The notes under the pieces were generated by a model, which saw nothing but the letters and a program-made list of their open reading frames with translations, ran no database searches and was not told the origin of the DNA. 7,565 bases of DNA from an uncultured Clostridia bacterium (lineage in GTDB: Bacteria; Bacillota_A; Clostridia; Oscillospirales; Acutalibacteraceae), in assembly GCA_937891215.1 (NCBI GenBank), contig CALAEU010000048.1, positions 1 to 7,565 on the forward strand, given 5' to 3'. Below, one piece after another: positions 5,762-7,565 of the stretch. Within the stretch, counting starts at the first letter, position 1. Each line of letters opens with the position of its first letter. The position numbers were made by a program, and so were the translations under genes.

Positions 5762-6619
5762 ATGAGAAAATTATTTATCAGAAGAGAAAAATCGTTTGTT
5801 GGTTGTTTAGGCAAGTATAAAGTATATTTACAAGATGAAAACTCAAATGATTTAAAAATTAAAAAGGAAAAATACAGAAAATTAGGTGTTTTAAAAAATG
5901 GTAAAGATGCTTGCTTTGAAATTCCTAATGAAGAAGCAAAGCTTTACGTTATTGCTGGTAAGACTACAAAAGGATTTTGCAATGATATGCTTAAACTTCC
6001 AAGTGGTGAATCGGATATATATTTAGTAGGTAAATCTTCTTACAATCCATTTAAAGGTAACCCATTCCGTTTTTCAAATCCAATAACTGAAGAAATGCTT
6101 CAGAACAGAAAAAGTACAAACAAGGTTATTGCTTTCTGGATTGCTTTTTACTTAATATGTATTGTTGTTGGTTTTATTATTGGTTTTACTTCTGCCATGG
6201 CAGACCTTGAGCCTGAAGTATTTAATGCTGATGAAATGAGCATTACACTTACAGGTGAATTTGAAGATTTAACAACTGAAGAAGATGAATTTGTTTTTGC
6301 TGGTGATGATACAAGTGTTGTAATTTCAAAAACAGATTTTAATTATTTTGAACAGCCTCTTACTTTGGAAGAGTATTCAGAAGCGGTTTTATTAAGTTTG
6401 GATGATACTATTTCTGGCATAAGTAAAACTGCAGTTCTCCAAAAAGTTGGTAATGCCTATACATTTGAATCATTAAACTATGAAGGCTTTTCAGAAGTTA
6501 TATATTTGTATGAGTCAGAAGATGCTTTCTGGATGGTAGTTTTCACTTGTTACGAGGAAGATTATGCGTATTACGAAACCTATTTTGATGAATGGGCTGC
6601 TTCTGTTAATTTTGAATAA
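5762..6619 (+). CDS. One-pass membrane protein of unknown function with extracytoplasmic C-terminal domain
   Basis: The protein is 285 residues from the ATG at 5762, chosen because GGGGG (5751-5755) lies six bases upstream; an in-frame TTG at 5747 would precede that site and is unlikely. The family is not recognised. Residues 1-120 are basic and hydrophilic (MRKLFIRREK opening, many Lys), consistent with a cytoplasmic domain. A single hydrophobic segment spans about 122-144 (KVIAFWIAFYLICIVVGFII). Residues 148-285 are strongly acidic and rich in Thr, Glu and aromatic residues. By the positive-inside rule the N-terminus is inside and the C-terminal domain outside. The end of that domain (FWMVVFTCYEED near 256-267, then FDEWAASVNF) recalls PsbP/DcrB-like stress-exposed domains, where a strand with a hydrophobic core precedes a final helix and 'SV-F' strand; this is only a pattern-level resemblance. 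It is monocistronic, with its own promoter and terminator. Confidence 0.7.
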   Translation: MRKLFIRREKSFVGCLGKYKVYLQDENSNDLKIKKEKYRKLGVLKNGKDACFEIPNEEAKLYVIAGKTTKGFCNDMLKLPSGESDIYLVGKSSYNPFKGNPFRFSNPITEEMLQNRKSTNKVIAFWIAFYLICIVVGFIIGFTSAMADLEPEVFNADEMSITLTGEFEDLTTEEDEFVFAGDDTSVVISKTDFNYFEQPLTLEEYSEAVLLSLDDTISGISKTAVLQKVGNAYTFESLNYEGFSEVIYLYESEDAFWMVVFTCYEEDYAYYETYFDEWAASVNFE

Positions 6620-6626
6620 AACTTTT

Positions 6627-6660
6627 AGACCTGTGAAAATCAATTTCATAGGTCTTTTTT
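6627..6660 (+). terminator. Intrinsic terminator after the membrane-protein gene
   Basis: A 12-base-pair stem (6627-6638 with 6644-6655, one G-U pair) closes a five-base loop and is followed by a run of T residues to 6660. It begins eight bases after the stop codon. It separates this unit from the lysine-controlled unit. Confidence 0.93.
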
Positions 6661-6714
6661 GCAAAATTTATATATAAATATTAACATAACTATAAATATT
6701 TGTGATATTTTTGA

Positions 6715-6743
6715 TTGACTTATAAATACAAGTATGTTATAGT
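6715..6743 (+). promoter_or_regulatory. Sigma-A promoter (extended -10) of the riboswitch-dapA unit
   Basis: TTGACT (6715-6720) and TATAGT (6738-6743) are separated by 17 bases, with TG at 6735-6736 giving an extended -10. The predicted start near 6750 is immediately before the 5' strand of riboswitch stem P1, as expected for a leader that folds from its first bases. The stretch from 6661 to 6714 is very AT-rich and shows nothing else. Confidence 0.8.
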
Positions 6744-6750
6744 ATTGTCA

Positions 6751-6914
6751 ACCGATAGAGGTGCATTTTATCATCAGTAACATCTGTGTTATCATTTTAC
6801 CAGAATGGCAGGTGCGAAAGGGGTAGGTGCCGAAGTCAGTTTATGGTAAAAAACTGGTCTGGCGGTATGGAATAATATCTGTATCGTTGTCGCAGAAATG
6901 CGGAGAGCTATCTT
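6751..6914 (+). promoter_or_regulatory. Lysine riboswitch aptamer (L box)
   Basis: The leader RNA binds L-lysine and controls dapA. Conserved core pieces are in order: GATAGAGGTGC (6754-6764), AGTAAC (6776-6781), GAAAGGGG (6816-6823), GCCGAAG (6829-6835), and GAGAGCTATC (6903-6912). Helices can be drawn: P1 from GATAG (6754-6758) with CTATC (6908-6912); the upper part of P2 from CATCTG (6781-6786) with CAGGTG (6809-6814); P3 from CAGTTT (6837-6842) with AAACTG (6851-6856); and P5 from CGCA (6891-6894) with TGCG (6899-6902), closed by a GAAA tetraloop. Loop L2 TTTACCA (6796-6802) is exactly complementary to loop L3 TGGTAAA (6844-6850), the kissing-loop contact known in this class. Identity follows from these motifs, and the downstream lysine-biosynthesis gene agrees. 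Confidence 0.95.
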
Positions 6915-6946
6915 ACATTTTTATTGCTGTATTATGCATAAACTGT

Positions 6947-6976
6947 AGGTAGTTGCTTTTCGGGCAACTATTTTTT
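6947..6976 (+). terminator. Riboswitch-controlled intrinsic terminator (expression platform)
   Basis: TAGTTGC (6950-6956) pairs with GCAACTA (6964-6970), with possible outer pairs from 6947, followed by six T residues (6971-6976). The 5' arm AGGTAGTT (6947-6954) can instead pair with AGCTATCT (6906-6913), which includes the 3' strand of P1. With lysine bound, P1 holds that strand and the terminator forms; without lysine the anti-terminator forms and dapA is transcribed. This is a genetic off-switch, inferred from the base pairing. Confidence 0.9.
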
Positions 6977-6997
6977 ATTTATCAAGGAGAAAGTATT

Positions 6998-7565
6998 ATG
7001 AGCAACACAATTTTTACAGGTGTAGCAACTGCTTTAGTTACACCAATGACAAAAGACGGAATTGATTACGAAAATTTCGGTAAAATTATCGACTGGCAAA
7101 TTGAAGAAGGTGTTAATGCTTTAGTTATTGCTGGTACAACAGGCGAGGGTTCAACTCTTACAGATGAAGAACACAAAGATGCTTTGGCTTTTGCGGTAAA
7201 AAGAGCAAATAAAAGAGTTCCTATTATTGCAGGCACTGGTTCTAATGATACAGCATATGCAATCCAACTTACTGAACACGCTTGTGAAGTAGGTTGCGAC
7301 GCTATGCTTTTAGTTACACCTTACTATAATAAAGCAACTCAACGCGGTTTAATTGAGTCATTTACTGCTATTGCAGATGCATCAACAAAACCTTGCATCC
7401 TTTATAATGTACCTTCAAGAACTGGTTGCAATCTCTTGCCACAATCAGTTGCAGTTTTAGCAAAGCACCCTAATATTGTTGCTATAAAAGAAGCAAGTGG
7501 CAACTTTTCACAGATTGCTGAACTCCTTTCACTTACCAAGGGTGAAATTGATGTTTATTCAGGTA
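6998..7565 (+). CDS. dapA: 4-Hydroxy-tetrahydrodipicolinate synthase, 5' part (cut by right edge)
   Basis: DapA condenses pyruvate with L-aspartate-4-semialdehyde, the first committed step to diaminopimelate (cell wall) and lysine. The visible 189 codons are about two thirds of the usual length of about 290-300 residues and form most of the TIM barrel. Motifs are in order: GTTGEG (46-51) with Thr47 and Thr48, TPYYNK (107-112) with Tyr110, YNVPSRTG (136-143) with Tyr136 and Arg141, and VAIKEASG (161-168) with Schiff-base Lys164. All are offset by three from the E. coli enzyme (Thr44/45, Tyr107, Tyr133, Arg138, Lys161), so the active site is intact as far as seen. The common GTTGES is GTTGEG here, a small change. 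The start is set by AAGGAG (6984-6989), eight bases before the ATG. The lysine riboswitch upstream separates it from the other N-acetylneuraminate lyase-family aldolases. The C-terminus and any following dap genes lie outside the window. Confidence 0.96.
   Translation, partial: MSNTIFTGVATALVTPMTKDGIDYENFGKIIDWQIEEGVNALVIAGTTGEGSTLTDEEHKDALAFAVKRANKRVPIIAGTGSNDTAYAIQLTEHACEVGCDAMLLVTPYYNKATQRGLIESFTAIADASTKPCILYNVPSRTGCNLLPQSVAVLAKHPNIVAIKEASGNFSQIAELLSLTKGEIDVYSG

Noticed and set aside
6661..6714. AT-rich stretch as a possible origin or additional promoter
   Set aside because: No repeated boxes or other origin marks are visible, and the strong extended -10 promoter at 6715-6743 explains transcription of the following leader.
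6750..6997. T-box leader instead of a riboswitch
   Set aside because: The conserved T-box anti-terminator element was not found, while the lysine riboswitch core, kissing loop and P1/anti-terminator pairing are all present.

Overview
The window is AT-rich, with AT-biased third codon positions, strong AAGGAG-type ribosome binding sites, tightly packed co-directional genes, and oxygen-sensitive or anaerobe-type enzymes (flavodiiron protein, ferredoxin, NADH-dependent D-lactate dehydrogenase). This points to a low-GC anaerobic Firmicute, most likely a Clostridia member of the gut type. That is inferred from content and style; no phylogenetic marker was tested.

Left edge (1-130): a divergent intergenic region. 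On the minus strand the first codons of a probable Crp/Fnr-family regulator (TTG start at 46, its own Shine-Dalgarno) run off the left edge. Two back-to-back promoters with overlapping -10 boxes and a perfect 7+7 palindrome (61-76) sit between it and the first plus-strand gene.

Redox/transport cluster (131-5700, plus strand): six genes separated by 13, 23, -4, 22 and 2 bases, with no internal terminator seen, so probably one operon. In order: D-lactate dehydrogenase (LdhA type), a ferredoxin-like protein with an N-terminal dicluster domain and a cysteine-containing C-terminal domain, a flavodiiron protein (O2/NO reductase, FprA type), a GufA-type ZIP metal transporter, a secreted lipoprotein with an alpha/beta-hydrolase domain, and an EamA/DMT-type transporter. 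The first three, with the divergent regulator, look like a module that disposes of electrons and detoxifies O2 or NO in an anaerobe. The last three may be passengers or a separate envelope/transport function.

Single-gene unit (5701-6660): its own sigma-A-like promoter, a 285-residue one-pass membrane protein of unknown function, and a strong intrinsic terminator.

Lysine unit (6715-7565): an extended -10 promoter, a complete lysine riboswitch whose P1 strand, P5 hairpin and L2-L3 kissing loop can all be read directly, an intrinsic terminator that competes with an anti-terminator using the P1 3' strand, and the 5' two thirds of dapA. High lysine is predicted to end transcription before dapA. 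This is a known type of control, shown here with unusually clear structural evidence.

No CRISPR array, insertion sequence, tRNA or rRNA was seen. Nothing here is clearly a new defence or mobile system. The most interesting points are the divergent regulator with its operator next to the redox genes, the ferredoxin missing one cluster cysteine, and two poorly characterised surface proteins.
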